A program made the position numbers and the translations under genes. A stretch of DNA of 64,000 bases from Elusimicrobia bacterium GWA2_61_42 (GTDB lineage: Bacteria; Elusimicrobiota; Elusimicrobia; Elusimicrobiales; UBA9959): the NCBI GenBank assembly GCA_001799615.1, contig MGTU01000020.1, positions 44,704-108,703 on the forward strand, read 5' to 3'. Below, piece by piece: positions 33,914-42,921 of this stretch; the first letter of the stretch is position 1; each line of letters opens with the position of its first letter. The notes beneath the pieces were generated by a model. It saw only the letters and a program-made list of their open reading frames with translations. It was not told the DNA's origin and searched no databases.

Positions 33914-35766
33914 TAGACCGACAGATACCGCAGGAAAGGCTGGAGCTGCTGTGGATACTTGCCTACGCCGCCGCGCTCCTGTTCCTGTTCAGGCTGCTTA
34001 ACCTGCAGGTGCTGGGAGCCGCGCATTACCGCGAGATAGCCGAAAAGAACCGCACCCAGATAATAGCCCAGGCGGCCCCGCGCGGCAGGATCTTCTCCTC
34101 GGACGAGGTGGCCCTGGCGACCAGCAAACCTTCGTTCAGCCTCATCTATTTCCCCGGCCAGATAAAGACGAAAGCCGAGATCGAGCGGATGGCCAAAGCC
34201 CTGGCCCGCCCGCTGGGCGCGGATTACGAGGACCTGCGCAACACCATTTTTAAGTCCGCCTCCCGCGAAAAACCGGTGCGGCTCGCCGAGAACCTCCCGC
34301 CCAGGATCATGCTGGCGCTGTCCGAGCTCAAGGCCGTCTACCACGGGATCGACATCATAGTCGAGGCGCGCAGGTTTTATCCCTTCGGCCCGTACCTCAG
34401 CCACCTGATAGGGTATATCGGCAAAATGGACACCCGCGACTGGACCGCGCGCTCCAAAGACAAGAATTATTCCATGGATTCCCGCCTGGGCAAGGCCGGC
34501 CTGGAAAAGATGTACGAGAAGGAACTGAAGGGAAAGGACGGCGGCATTTACCTGGAGGTGGACTCCCGGGGCAAGCTGAACCGGGTGCTGGAGAGCCGCA
34601 AATGGATCCCCGGCGCCGATATTTTCCTGACGATAGACTCGAAGGCCCAGGCCGCGGCGGAGGAAGGGCTTTTAAAGTCGGCGACGGGCAAGGGCGCCGT
34701 GGTGGCGCTGGACCCCCGCACCGGCGCCGTCCTCGCTTTCGCCTCCGCCCCGGATTACGACCCCAACATGTTCGTGCTTTCCGGTTCCGAAAAAGAGGGC
34801 CTGCCCGCCGGGAAAATACTTCCGGAGTTCAACGTGGCGCTGCAGGGCAGCTACCCGCCCGGCTCTATTTTTAAAATAGTGACCGGCGCCGCGATACTCG
34901 AATCCGGCCGGGTGCGCCCGGACGAGACTTTTTTCTGCCCCGGCTACTACGACGCCGGCAGCCGCGTGTTCAAGTGCTGGGAGAAGAAGGGCCACAACAA
35001 GGTGAATTTCAAAGACGGCCTCGCGAAGTCCTGCGACGTTTATTTTTACAACGCCGGTCAGCGGGCTGGCGGGCTGGCCATAGAGAAATACGCGCGCGCT
35101 TTCCGCCTGGGCCAGACGTCGGGCATCGCCCTGCCGGAAGAAAAAGCGGGCAACGTTTTCGGGCCCGGGCCCCGCGCCGCGAAGAAAAGCTACTGGTTCG
35201 TAGGCGACACCCTTAACCTGGCCATAGGCCAGGGCGAGACGCTGATGACCCCCATGCAGGCGGCCGGCATGATAGCGGCCGTCGCTAACGGCGGGATCTT
35301 TCACCGCCCGTATTACGTGGACCGCATCGTCAAAAGCGACGGCCAGCTGTTCTACAAGGGAGAGCCGGAAAAGATCAGCCGCGTGGACCTCAAGCCTGAT
35401 ACCTGGACGCTCATCCGCGAAGGCCTGCACAGCGTGGTGCTGGAAGGCACCGGGCAGGCCGCGAAAATAACGGGCGCGGAGATGTACGGCAAGACGGGCA
35501 CCGCCCAGAACCCCCAGGGCAAAGACCACGCCTGGTTCGTGGCCTACGCCACGGTGGGCGGCCAGCCGGCGAAGATAGCGGTAGCGGTGCTGGTGGAGCA
35601 TGGGCTGCACGGCGCTTCGGCCGCCGCCCCCATAGCTAAAGCCGTCATAGAAGCCGTGCTGCGCGCCGATCTTCCCGCCAAAAGCGTCCGCCCCGCCCCC
35701 GCGGCGCCTGCGGTACCTGCGGCCGTGCCGACCCCTGCGGGCCCGGCCGGCCAGGAGGTCCTGTGA
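33910..35766 (+). CDS. mrdA: Penicillin-binding protein 2 (elongasome transpeptidase)
   Basis: A 618-residue class B PBP that cross-links peptidoglycan during elongation. One membrane helix (12-33), dimerisation domain, then transpeptidase domain with Ser319-x-x-Lys322 (GSIFK), Ser374-Cys-Asp and Lys528-Thr-Gly. The SxN motif reads SCD, as is common in PBP2. An extra Pro/Ala tail of about 30 residues ends it. Confidence 0.95.
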   Translation: MIDRQIPQERLELLWILAYAAALLFLFRLLNLQVLGAAHYREIAEKNRTQIIAQAAPRGRIFSSDEVALATSKPSFSLIYFPGQIKTKAEIERMAKALARPLGADYEDLRNTIFKSASREKPVRLAENLPPRIMLALSELKAVYHGIDIIVEARRFYPFGPYLSHLIGYIGKMDTRDWTARSKDKNYSMDSRLGKAGLEKMYEKELKGKDGGIYLEVDSRGKLNRVLESRKWIPGADIFLTIDSKAQAAAEEGLLKSATGKGAVVALDPRTGAVLAFASAPDYDPNMFVLSGSEKEGLPAGKILPEFNVALQGSYPPGSIFKIVTGAAILESGRVRPDETFFCPGYYDAGSRVFKCWEKKGHNKVNFKDGLAKSCDVYFYNAGQRAGGLAIEKYARAFRLGQTSGIALPEEKAGNVFGPGPRAAKKSYWFVGDTLNLAIGQGETLMTPMQAAGMIAAVANGGIFHRPYYVDRIVKSDGQLFYKGEPEKISRVDLKPDTWTLIREGLHSVVLEGTGQAAKITGAEMYGKTGTAQNPQGKDHAWFVAYATVGGQPAKIAVAVLVEHGLHGASAAAPIAKAVIEAVLRADLPAKSVRPAPAAPAVPAAVPTPAGPAGQEVL

Positions 35767-37103
35767 TCCTTACCGCCGAGACCGGCCTTAAAAAGAACCG
35801 CATGGACTGGGCCCTGTTCCTGTGCGTGCTTATCCTGCTGGCCGTGGGCACCCTCGCCGTTTTTTCCTCCGTGGCCGTGCTGCCCAGCCAGGCCCGGATC
35901 ATACGGGTACAGCTTATGGCCATCCCGCTGGGCCTGCTGGTGTTCGGCGCGGCCTGGAGCCTCAACTACCAGGTTTACCAGGACCAGTGGCGGTTCGTGT
36001 ACGGCGTCCTGCTGGCCGCGCTGGTGGCCGTGCTGGTCTTCGGCGTGGTGGACAAGGGCGCCAGGTCCTGGTTCCGGCTGCCCTTCTTCTCCATCCAGCC
36101 CTCGGAGTTCGCGCGGGTGGGGCTGATCCTGGTACTCGCCAATTTCCTGGACAAGCGCATAGGCAAGATCCGCGAGCTCCAGACGGTGCTGGGCGCCTTC
36201 GCGCTGTGCGTGCCGGTCTTCTTCCTGCTGATCAAACAGCCCGACTTCTCGGCCATCCTTATAACTTTCCCCGTGGCGCTTATCATGCTTTTCGCCTCCG
36301 GGGCGAGCCTCTTCCACCTGTCCATCATACTGGGCTACGCTTTCATTTCGGCGCTGTTCCCTATCCTGTGGACCGTCATCTCCCTTAACCCGGAGCTGCT
36401 GGATAACGCGCTGGTGGGCTATTTCTTCCACCTGTCGGATTCCTGGCTGAGCGCCGGCTCCTTCGTGGCCGCCGTGGCTTTCGGGGCCTGGCTGCTGTGG
36501 AGGCTTTCGGTGCAGCTCTACGCCAACGTGTCCGGCATCTATTGCGCCGGGGCGGCCCTGGTGCTGGTGCTGGGCTTTTTCTCCGGCATGCTGGTCAAGA
36601 CCCAGATGAAAGAGTACCAGCAGAAGCGGCTGGAGGTTTTCCTGTCGCCGGAAAGCGACCCGCGCGGCGCCGGCTATAACCTGCTCCAGGCCCGCATCGC
36701 CATAGGGTCCGGGGGCATCCTCGGGCGGGGGATCTTCTCGGGCACGCAGTCGCGCCTGGGTTTCGTGCCCGAGCGGCACACCGATTTTATCCTGGCCGTG
36801 GTCGGCGAAGAGCTCGGCTTCTGGGGCATGCTGCTGGTAACCGGGCTCTACGTGCTGATGATGCGCAGGATAATGCAGGGCGCCCGCATGGCGCGCGACC
36901 GTTTCGGGTACCTGGTGAACTGCGGCATCTTCGCCATGTTCCTGGTATATTTTTGCGTGAATTTCGGCATGCTGCTCGGTCTGGCGCCGGTGGCCGGGGT
37001 GCCGCTGCCGCTGGTTTCCTACGGCGGCTCCAACCTGGTGGCCACCATGGCGGCGCTGGGGATAGCGGAATCGGTCTACGCGCGGCGGTACGCATTAACC
37101 TGA
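35763..37103 (+). CDS. rodA: Peptidoglycan glycosyltransferase RodA (SEDS family)
   Basis: A 446-residue SEDS glycan polymerase, partner of PBP2. Family segments are KGARSWFRLPFFSIQPSEFARV, RLGFVPERHTDFILAVVGEELGF (I note ERHTDFI and EELGF) and the final LPLVSYGGSN. It is about 70 residues longer than E. coli RodA, the extra lying in the middle (about 200-270). It starts with GTG overlapping the mrdA stop. Confidence 0.94.
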   Translation: MILTAETGLKKNRMDWALFLCVLILLAVGTLAVFSSVAVLPSQARIIRVQLMAIPLGLLVFGAAWSLNYQVYQDQWRFVYGVLLAALVAVLVFGVVDKGARSWFRLPFFSIQPSEFARVGLILVLANFLDKRIGKIRELQTVLGAFALCVPVFFLLIKQPDFSAILITFPVALIMLFASGASLFHLSIILGYAFISALFPILWTVISLNPELLDNALVGYFFHLSDSWLSAGSFVAAVAFGAWLLWRLSVQLYANVSGIYCAGAALVLVLGFFSGMLVKTQMKEYQQKRLEVFLSPESDPRGAGYNLLQARIAIGSGGILGRGIFSGTQSRLGFVPERHTDFILAVVGEELGFWGMLLVTGLYVLMMRRIMQGARMARDRFGYLVNCGIFAMFLVYFCVNFGMLLGLAPVAGVPLPLVSYGGSNLVATMAALGIAESVYARRYALT

Positions 37104-37104
37104 T

Positions 37105-37782
37105 ATGAACGAAGGACCTAAATCCCGCATAAGGCTGAAATTCGCCAGGCTGGCCCCGGCGAAGGACATGAGCCACCTGGAGCAGATAAAAGTGCTGCGC
37201 GGCCGCGCGGCCGCCTGCGGCCTGAAATTCTGGCCCGCCAAGGCGGGCGGCACCGTCTCGCCGCGCATGGCCTTCGGGCCCGCGGTCTCGGTGGGCCACG
37301 AAAGCCTTTGCGAATACGCGGACCTGTATCTCGAGGAGTTCGTGCGTGACGCCGAGGCGCTGGAGAAGCTGCAGCCCCTCGACGACGAGCGCTTCCGGCT
37401 GCTTTCGGCGCGCCGCATCCCGGTCTTTTTCCCTTCGATAGAGGCGGCCGTGAACGCCGCCGAGTATTTTCTGGAGGGCGAGTTCCCCGCGGGGTTCTCG
37501 CAGGCGGCGGTGGACGCCTTCATGGCGCTGAAAACGGCGCCTTTCGAGAAAGTGAAGCCTTCGGGAGAGCGCAAGACCCTGGACGCCAGGGTCCCGGTGC
37601 TTTCAGCCTCTTTCGACCAGGTCTCCGCGCTGCTGAAGGTCACGCTGAGGCTGGTCCCGGGGCGCAGCGTGAAGCCCGAGACGGTGGCGGAATTGATGGC
37701 GGGGGGAAAACCCGCGTTCAGGCGGATGGTCAGGAAGGAATTGTACTGGTTTGATTCCAGCGGCAAGCTGGAAGTATTCTGA
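37105..37782 (+). CDS. TIGR03936/DUF2344 family protein
   Basis: A 225-residue protein with the N-terminal pattern RIRLKFARLAPAKDMSHLEQIKVLRGRA (key part KFARLAPAKDMSHLEQ) and a region around PRMAFGPAVSVGHES. In many bacteria this domain is fused or next to a radical SAM protein (TIGR03960) and next to RNase G, as here. It resembles tRNA-modification proteins, but its role is unproven. No radical SAM partner is beside it in this window. Confidence 0.8.
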   Translation: MNEGPKSRIRLKFARLAPAKDMSHLEQIKVLRGRAAACGLKFWPAKAGGTVSPRMAFGPAVSVGHESLCEYADLYLEEFVRDAEALEKLQPLDDERFRLLSARRIPVFFPSIEAAVNAAEYFLEGEFPAGFSQAAVDAFMALKTAPFEKVKPSGERKTLDARVPVLSASFDQVSALLKVTLRLVPGRSVKPETVAELMAGGKPAFRRMVRKELYWFDSSGKLEVF

Positions 37783-37807
37783 TATTCGGTTTTTAAGGAG
37801 TTTTAAT

Positions 37808-39256
37808 ATGGCAAACGTAAAAGTGAAGAAAGAAATTTTCGCGAACACCTCGTTCGAGGAGACGCGCATAGCGATACTGGAGAACGGCAAACTGGCGGAG
37901 CTGTTCTGGGAACGCCGCAGTTCCGGCAATATCGTGGGCAATATCTACAAGGCCTCCGTGGAGAACGTGCTGCCCGGCATTTCCAGCGCGTTCATGAACA
38001 TCGGCCTGGACAAGAACGCCTACATCTATATCTCCGACGTGCTGGGCAACCAGAAGGAGCCGATAGACAAGCTGCTCCGCAAGGACCAGGAAGTGATGGT
38101 GCAGGTGACCAAGGACGCCATCGGCACCAAGGGCATGAAGGTGACCATGGACGTGTCCCTGCCGGGCCGCTACCTGGTGCTGACGCCGTTCCAGGAGTTC
38201 GTGGGGGTGTCCAAGAATATCGAGGACGCGGAAGAGCGCAAGCGCCTCTCAGAGATCATGCGCAAGATCGCCGACACCAAGACGCTGGGCACCAAGGGCT
38301 GCATCGTGCGCACCGAGGCCGAGGGCGCCACCGAAGAGGAGATGGAGCGCGAGGTAAAGTACCTGCTCAAGATGTGGGACACCGTGCAGGCCCGCTTCGA
38401 CAATTCCCGGCCGCCCGCCCTGCTGCACAAGGACATGGACATGACCATGCAGGTGGCGCGCGACATCCTCTCCGAGGACACCACGATCTACATGCTGGAC
38501 AACAAGGACGACTTCAATAACGTCCAGGAATTCGCCGCCAAGATCTCCCCGGACCTGAAGGACCGCATAAAGTTCTACGACAACAAGACGCCCATCTTCA
38601 AGGCCTTCAACATCGAGAAGGAGATCGACGAGCTGCGCCGGATAAAGGTGCCGCTCCCCAACGGGGGCAGCATCATCATCCAGGAAGCCGAATCCCTGTG
38701 CGCCATAGACGTGAACACCGGCCGCTTCACCGGCTCCAAGTCCCAGGAAGAGACCGTGACCGCCACCAACCTGGAGGCCGCGCAGGAAGCCGCGCGCCAG
38801 CTCAGGCTGCGCAATATCGGCGGCATTATCGTGATAGACTTCATAGACATGAAAAAGGCCTCCAACCGGCACAAGCTGGTGGAAGCCATGGAAAAAGCCG
38901 TCATCCGCGACCGCGCCAAGATCCGCATCCTGCCCGTTACGCGCCTGGGCCTGGTGGAGATGACCCGCGAGCGCAAGCGCGAGAGCACGGTCAGCCTGCT
39001 TACCGAGGAATGCCCCGAGTGTCACGGTTCGGGCCGCGTGCTCTCCAGCGAGAGCATCCGGATAAAGATCCAGCGGGAGATCCACAATATCACCATGGGC
39101 CGCCCCGGCGGGAACCTGCGCGTGGTGACGCACCCGATACTGTGCGAAGTCCTCAAGAAGAAACTGGCGATGATAGAGAAGAACGTGCACCGCAGCGTGA
39201 AGATCGCCTCGGACCCCCAGCTTACCTGGGAAGACTACCGGATCATCCTGGAGTAA
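37808..39256 (+). CDS. rng: Ribonuclease G (RNase E/G family)
   Basis: A 482-residue endoribonuclease for rRNA maturation and mRNA decay. The S1 domain (about 38-130), the DNase I-like catalytic part (CAIDVNTGRF and GGIIVIDFIDM, which hold the metal-binding Asp) and the CPECHGSG zinc link are present. The long C-terminal scaffold of RNase E is missing, so RNase G fits better. The start at 37808 has AAGGAG upstream. Confidence 0.93.
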   Translation: MANVKVKKEIFANTSFEETRIAILENGKLAELFWERRSSGNIVGNIYKASVENVLPGISSAFMNIGLDKNAYIYISDVLGNQKEPIDKLLRKDQEVMVQVTKDAIGTKGMKVTMDVSLPGRYLVLTPFQEFVGVSKNIEDAEERKRLSEIMRKIADTKTLGTKGCIVRTEAEGATEEEMEREVKYLLKMWDTVQARFDNSRPPALLHKDMDMTMQVARDILSEDTTIYMLDNKDDFNNVQEFAAKISPDLKDRIKFYDNKTPIFKAFNIEKEIDELRRIKVPLPNGGSIIIQEAESLCAIDVNTGRFTGSKSQEETVTATNLEAAQEAARQLRLRNIGGIIVIDFIDMKKASNRHKLVEAMEKAVIRDRAKIRILPVTRLGLVEMTRERKRESTVSLLTEECPECHGSGRVLSSESIRIKIQREIHNITMGRPGGNLRVVTHPILCEVLKKKLAMIEKNVHRSVKIASDPQLTWEDYRIILE

Positions 39257-39331
39257 GCGCAAGCGCGCGGCGGCCGGCGAAAGAACCGGCCGCTTCCCGG
39301 ACAGTACAGCCGCCGATTGGAGACCGTCATT

Positions 39332-40915
39332 ATGCTGAAATGTATATCTGTATTTTTATTGCTGCTGGGCGCGTTCTGCGCGCCGGTGGAGGCGCGGGTG
39401 GACGAGGTAACCTATCTCAAGAACGGGGTGTACTCCGGCAAGATCGGCACCTACAGCCTGAACGGGACCGCTTACCTGAACGCCTCGGAAGCCGCCAAGA
39501 TCATCGGCGGCAAGATCTACTGGTCCCCGGTCTCGGGTAAACTGATGCTGCAGATGAAAGGCAACAAGGTCGTCTTCTTCATGAAGTCCGACTCCGTGCT
39601 TATCAACGACGACAAAGTGGATTTCCCCAACCCGCTGATAGTGCGCGGCGGCAAGGCCTTCCTGGCGCTGGACTTCTTCGTCTCCAAGTATTTCGCCGAG
39701 GCTTTCGGCTTCAGGCTGGACTATAACAAGGCTACCGGCGCTTTGAGCGCGCAGCGCGAGGTCAACATCACCTCGGTGAATTTCTTCTCCTACCAGGACA
39801 AGACGCGCATCGTGGTCTACATGGAAGAGCCCCTGGAATGGCAGACCTCACAGAAAGAGAACAACCTTTTCAAGGTAACGATCATGGGCGGCGTGATCCG
39901 CGGCGAGGAAAAGATCAACATCGGCGACGGCGTGGTGCGCGGGGTGGACCTGGTGCAGGAGAACAAGATGGCCAGGGTGGTGGTGAATCCCGACGAGAAT
40001 TTCGGCAGCGTGAACGTTTTCAAGCTGGCCGACCCGGACCGCCTGGTGCTGGACGTCGCGAAGCTCAGAAGCTCCATCCCGCAGTCCATAAACGGCGCGG
40101 CGCTGGAAGCGCCGGCCCCGCAGGTGATCCCGCCCGACAACCCGGAGTTCGGGCTGGCGGCGGCCACCGTGACGGCGCAGGCCGCCGCGGCTGGCGGCAT
40201 GAACATCCCGGACAAGATGACCGTGGAGCGCGGGGGCCGTAAAAAAATAGTCATAGACGCCGGGCACGGGGGCAAGGATCCCGGCGGCCGCAAGCTTTTC
40301 GGCCTGAAAGAGAAGGAACTGAACCTGCTGGTGGCCAAGGAGCTTTACGACCTGCTCAAGGGCGAGGAAATGTTCGACGTGCTGCTGACCCGCGCCTCGG
40401 ACGAGTTCGTCCCGCTGGCCGACAGGTCCGTGGTGGCCAACAATTTCAAGGCGGATATCTTCATCTCCATCCACGCCAACGCTTCCCGCGACAGGCGCGA
40501 AAAGGGCTTCGAGATCTACTTCATGTCGGAGAAGGCTTCCGACCCGTGGGCCGCGGAAGTGGCGGATTACGAAAACTCCGTGATAGGCCTGGAGGACGGG
40601 ACGGGGCAGGGCGATCCCGCGGCCATGCTGCTGCATTCCATGGCCCGCAACGAATACCTTAACGAGGGCAGCCGCCTGGCCGGGCTTGTGACCGCGGAGA
40701 TGGAGAAGCGCACCCCGTTCAATAACCGCGGGGTGAAGCAGGCCGCTTTCTACGTGCTGCGCGGCACTTATTCCCCCGGCATCCTGGTGGAAATGGGCTT
40801 CATGACCAATTCTTTCGACCAGAAGCACATGAACGACAAGAAAACGCGCGCCAAGATCTCCGGGGCCGTGTTCCGGGGCGTGCTGAAGTACGCCGAGATG
40901 AAGCAGTGGAAGTGA
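39332..40915 (+). CDS. Exported N-acetylmuramoyl-L-alanine amidase (Amidase_3)
   Basis: A 527-residue cell-wall hydrolase. Signal peptide (1-22, cleaved near VEA), a copper amine oxidase-like/stalk domain (about 25-130), an AMIN-like domain (about 140-250), an Ala-rich linker, and the zinc amidase domain from about 300. Catalytic residues are in IVIDAGHGGKDPG, KEKELNL (Glu), FISIHAN and ILVEMGFMTN. It should cut septal or lateral peptidoglycan. ATG at 39332 chosen because GGAG lies 9 nt upstream. Confidence 0.93.
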   Translation: MLKCISVFLLLLGAFCAPVEARVDEVTYLKNGVYSGKIGTYSLNGTAYLNASEAAKIIGGKIYWSPVSGKLMLQMKGNKVVFFMKSDSVLINDDKVDFPNPLIVRGGKAFLALDFFVSKYFAEAFGFRLDYNKATGALSAQREVNITSVNFFSYQDKTRIVVYMEEPLEWQTSQKENNLFKVTIMGGVIRGEEKINIGDGVVRGVDLVQENKMARVVVNPDENFGSVNVFKLADPDRLVLDVAKLRSSIPQSINGAALEAPAPQVIPPDNPEFGLAAATVTAQAAAAGGMNIPDKMTVERGGRKKIVIDAGHGGKDPGGRKLFGLKEKELNLLVAKELYDLLKGEEMFDVLLTRASDEFVPLADRSVVANNFKADIFISIHANASRDRREKGFEIYFMSEKASDPWAAEVADYENSVIGLEDGTGQGDPAAMLLHSMARNEYLNEGSRLAGLVTAEMEKRTPFNNRGVKQAAFYVLRGTYSPGILVEMGFMTNSFDQKHMNDKKTRAKISGAVFRGVLKYAEMKQWK

Positions 40916-40922
40916 GGGGGGA

Positions 40923-41726
40923 ATGAAAGACAGCGAACGGCCGATAGGCATTTTCGATTCCGGGCTGGGCGGGCTTACCGTTTTCAAGTCCCTGCGCGCC
41001 CTGCTGCCCGGGGAGAACCTGGTTTATTTCGGCGACACGGCCCGCGTGCCCTACGGCACCAAGTCGGCCCAGGCCGTCATAGCTTTTTCAAAAGAGATAA
41101 CGGCGTTTTTGCTGGAGCGCAGGATAAAGCTGCTGGTGGTGGCCTGCAATACCGCTTCCTCGCTGGCGCTCGACGAGATAAGGAAACTTTCCCCGGTGCC
41201 GGTGCTGGGCGTTATTCTGCCCGGCGTGGAGGCCGCGCTGAAGGCCGTCCCGGCCGGCGGCAGGGTGCTGGTGACCGGGACTTCGGCCACGGTGAACAGC
41301 CGGGCGTATTCGAAGGCGCTGGCCGCGGCCGGGGCCCGCGTGAAAGTGCTGGAGAAGGCCTGCCCCCTGTTCGTACCCCTGGTGGAAGAGGGCTGGTGTT
41401 CCAAACCCGTGGCGGCCATCGTGGCCCGGGAGTACCTGGCGCCTTTCCGCGGGAGAAAGGTGGACGCGCTGATACTGGGCTGCACGCATTACCCGCTGCT
41501 GAAAAAAGTCATAGCGGCCGTGATGGGGCCGCGCACCCGCATAGTGGATTCCGCCCGGGTCACCGCCGCGTGCGCCAAGGCGGACCTTGAGCGGCGCGGC
41601 CTGCTCAACCGCGGGCGCAAGGGGAGCTCGGAATTCATAGTGAGCGACGCCCCCGAAAGATTTTCAGGCCTCGCGCTCAGGCTGCTGGGCATAAAGACGG
41701 GGAAAGTGGCTGTTAAGCGGTTTTAA
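40923..41726 (+). CDS. murI: Glutamate racemase
   Basis: A 267-residue enzyme supplying D-glutamate for peptidoglycan. GIFDSGLGGLTV at the N-terminus and the two catalytic cysteines, Cys75 (VACNTAS) and Cys187 (LGCTHYP), are present. It starts 7 nt after the amidase stop and completes the wall-synthesis group. Confidence 0.96.
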   Translation: MKDSERPIGIFDSGLGGLTVFKSLRALLPGENLVYFGDTARVPYGTKSAQAVIAFSKEITAFLLERRIKLLVVACNTASSLALDEIRKLSPVPVLGVILPGVEAALKAVPAGGRVLVTGTSATVNSRAYSKALAAAGARVKVLEKACPLFVPLVEEGWCSKPVAAIVAREYLAPFRGRKVDALILGCTHYPLLKKVIAAVMGPRTRIVDSARVTAACAKADLERRGLLNRGRKGSSEFIVSDAPERFSGLALRLLGIKTGKVAVKRF

Positions 41727-41774
41727 GGAAAGCGCTCTTTCCGGCGGACCGCTAATTGTTCCGGAGGTCTTATC

Positions 41775-42275
41775 ATGAAAAAAACTTTACTTACGCTGCT
41801 GCTGCTCGGCTGCTGCTCGGCCGTCCAGGCGCAGGCGCCGGACCAGCCCGTAGCGGAGAAGCCTGCCGCCGCGGTGAAAAAAAGCGCGCCGGAGGCGAAG
41901 CCCGCCGCCGCCCCCGCGGAAACCCCCGCGCAGGCTAAGGCTAAAAAAGCGGCCCGCGCCGAGGCGCAGAAAAAGGCCGAGGCCAGGCAGGAAGAACAGG
42001 ACGCCGAAGAATCCGTGGTGATGATAGACTCGAAGCCGGACGCGGAAGACACGGGCCGTTTCTCGGCCGGGGCCGCCGACCAGGAAGAAGCCGCGGTTCC
42101 CGGCGGCCTGCCTTCCTCCTACGGGCAGTGCAAAGGGATCATCACCGAGGCCGGGCGCACCGTGCTGGTCTTCGAAAGTCTCGACGACGGCGCTCTCTCT
42201 TTCGTGCAGGTGATCCTGGGCAAGACCGGCGTTTCCTGGAAGCTCCTGGACCGCATTCCCCGCAGCATGGACTGA
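41775..42275 (+). CDS. Exported Ala/Lys-rich protein, unknown function
   Basis: A 166-residue protein with a signal peptide (1-20, ending VQA-QAP), a Lys/Ala/Pro/Glu-rich low-complexity region (25-75), and a small C-terminal domain (about 110-166, SSYGQCKGIITEAGRTVLVFE) that looks like a short beta-barrel. GGAGG precedes the ATG. No family recognised. Confidence 0.65.
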   Translation: MKKTLLTLLLLGCCSAVQAQAPDQPVAEKPAAAVKKSAPEAKPAAAPAETPAQAKAKKAARAEAQKKAEARQEEQDAEESVVMIDSKPDAEDTGRFSAGAADQEEAAVPGGLPSSYGQCKGIITEAGRTVLVFESLDDGALSFVQVILGKTGVSWKLLDRIPRSMD

Positions 42276-42343
42276 CGAAGGCCTTCAGAATTGCTAAAAT
42301 ATAATTGCGGTCGCCGTACCTCGCGCGCCCGCAAGAGGTATAT

Positions 42344-42529
42344 ATGAAACGCAAGGATCTGGTTAGACATCTCGTCAGCAAGGGCTGCGTACTCTCCCGG
42401 GAGGGCGGCAAGTACTCCGTCTTCATGAACCCCGTAACAAGCAAGGAAATCCCCGTTACCAGGCATACTGAAATAGCCGATTTCACCGTCAGGAAGATCT
42501 GCCGGGACCTCGGCATAGACCAGCCCTGA
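42344..42529 (+). CDS. HicA-like protein lacking the catalytic histidine
   Basis: A 61-residue double-stranded-RNA-binding-like fold of the HicA family (MKRKDLVRHLVSKGCVLSRE, IPVTRHTEI, VRKICRDLGI). In toxic HicA the central motif Gly-x-x-His supplies the catalytic His; here it reads GGKYS, with Tyr24 at that place. No HicB antitoxin gene is next to it. It overlaps the following lipoprotein gene by one base (TGATG). An upstream TATAAT at about 42299 and an AAGAGG site support expression. Confidence 0.72.
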   Translation: MKRKDLVRHLVSKGCVLSREGGKYSVFMNPVTSKEIPVTRHTEIADFTVRKICRDLGIDQP

Positions 42530-42921
42530 TGCGGTCAGCCGTCCTCGTTACGGCCCTGCTGGCGCTCTGCGCCTGCGCATCCCTAAAGCTCGACGTCATC
42601 CAGGTCGGTCCCTGGTTCTCCCCGCGCGACTGGCGCGAGGTCGAGGTTTTCTCTTCGCGCGAAGAGACCCGCGCCCCCTGGGGCGGCATAGGCATCATCC
42701 ACAGCCCCAGGGTCAGCGCCGAGACCGGCCAGGCGGAGCTGGAGAAGCTGAAGCTGCAGGCCCGCAAATCGGCCGCCTCCATGGGCGCCGACGCCGTCAT
42801 AATCGCCGTGGACTCCGTGGAGTCCGGGCCGCAGATGGGTGTTTACCAGGAGCCCGAGCTCTACATAAGCGCGCTGGCCATAAAATATGTCACATCCGCC
42901 TCCACCCCTACCGCAAAATGA
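42529..42921 (+). CDS. Small lipoprotein, unknown function
   Basis: A 130-residue protein with a lipoprotein signal ending at Cys16 (LALCAC). The body has REVEVFSSRE and a helix with GADAVIIAVDSVE, reminiscent of the YbjQ/DUF74-type small domain, but this is weak. It is coupled to the HicA-like gene upstream and overlaps the ComB-like gene by 35 nt. Confidence 0.65.
   Translation: MRSAVLVTALLALCACASLKLDVIQVGPWFSPRDWREVEVFSSREETRAPWGGIGIIHSPRVSAETGQAELEKLKLQARKSAASMGADAVIIAVDSVESGPQMGVYQEPELYISALAIKYVTSASTPTAK

Noticed and set aside
41727..41742. Terminator after murI
   Set aside because: GGAAAG/CTTTCC forms a short stem but there is no T tract and the stem is weak.
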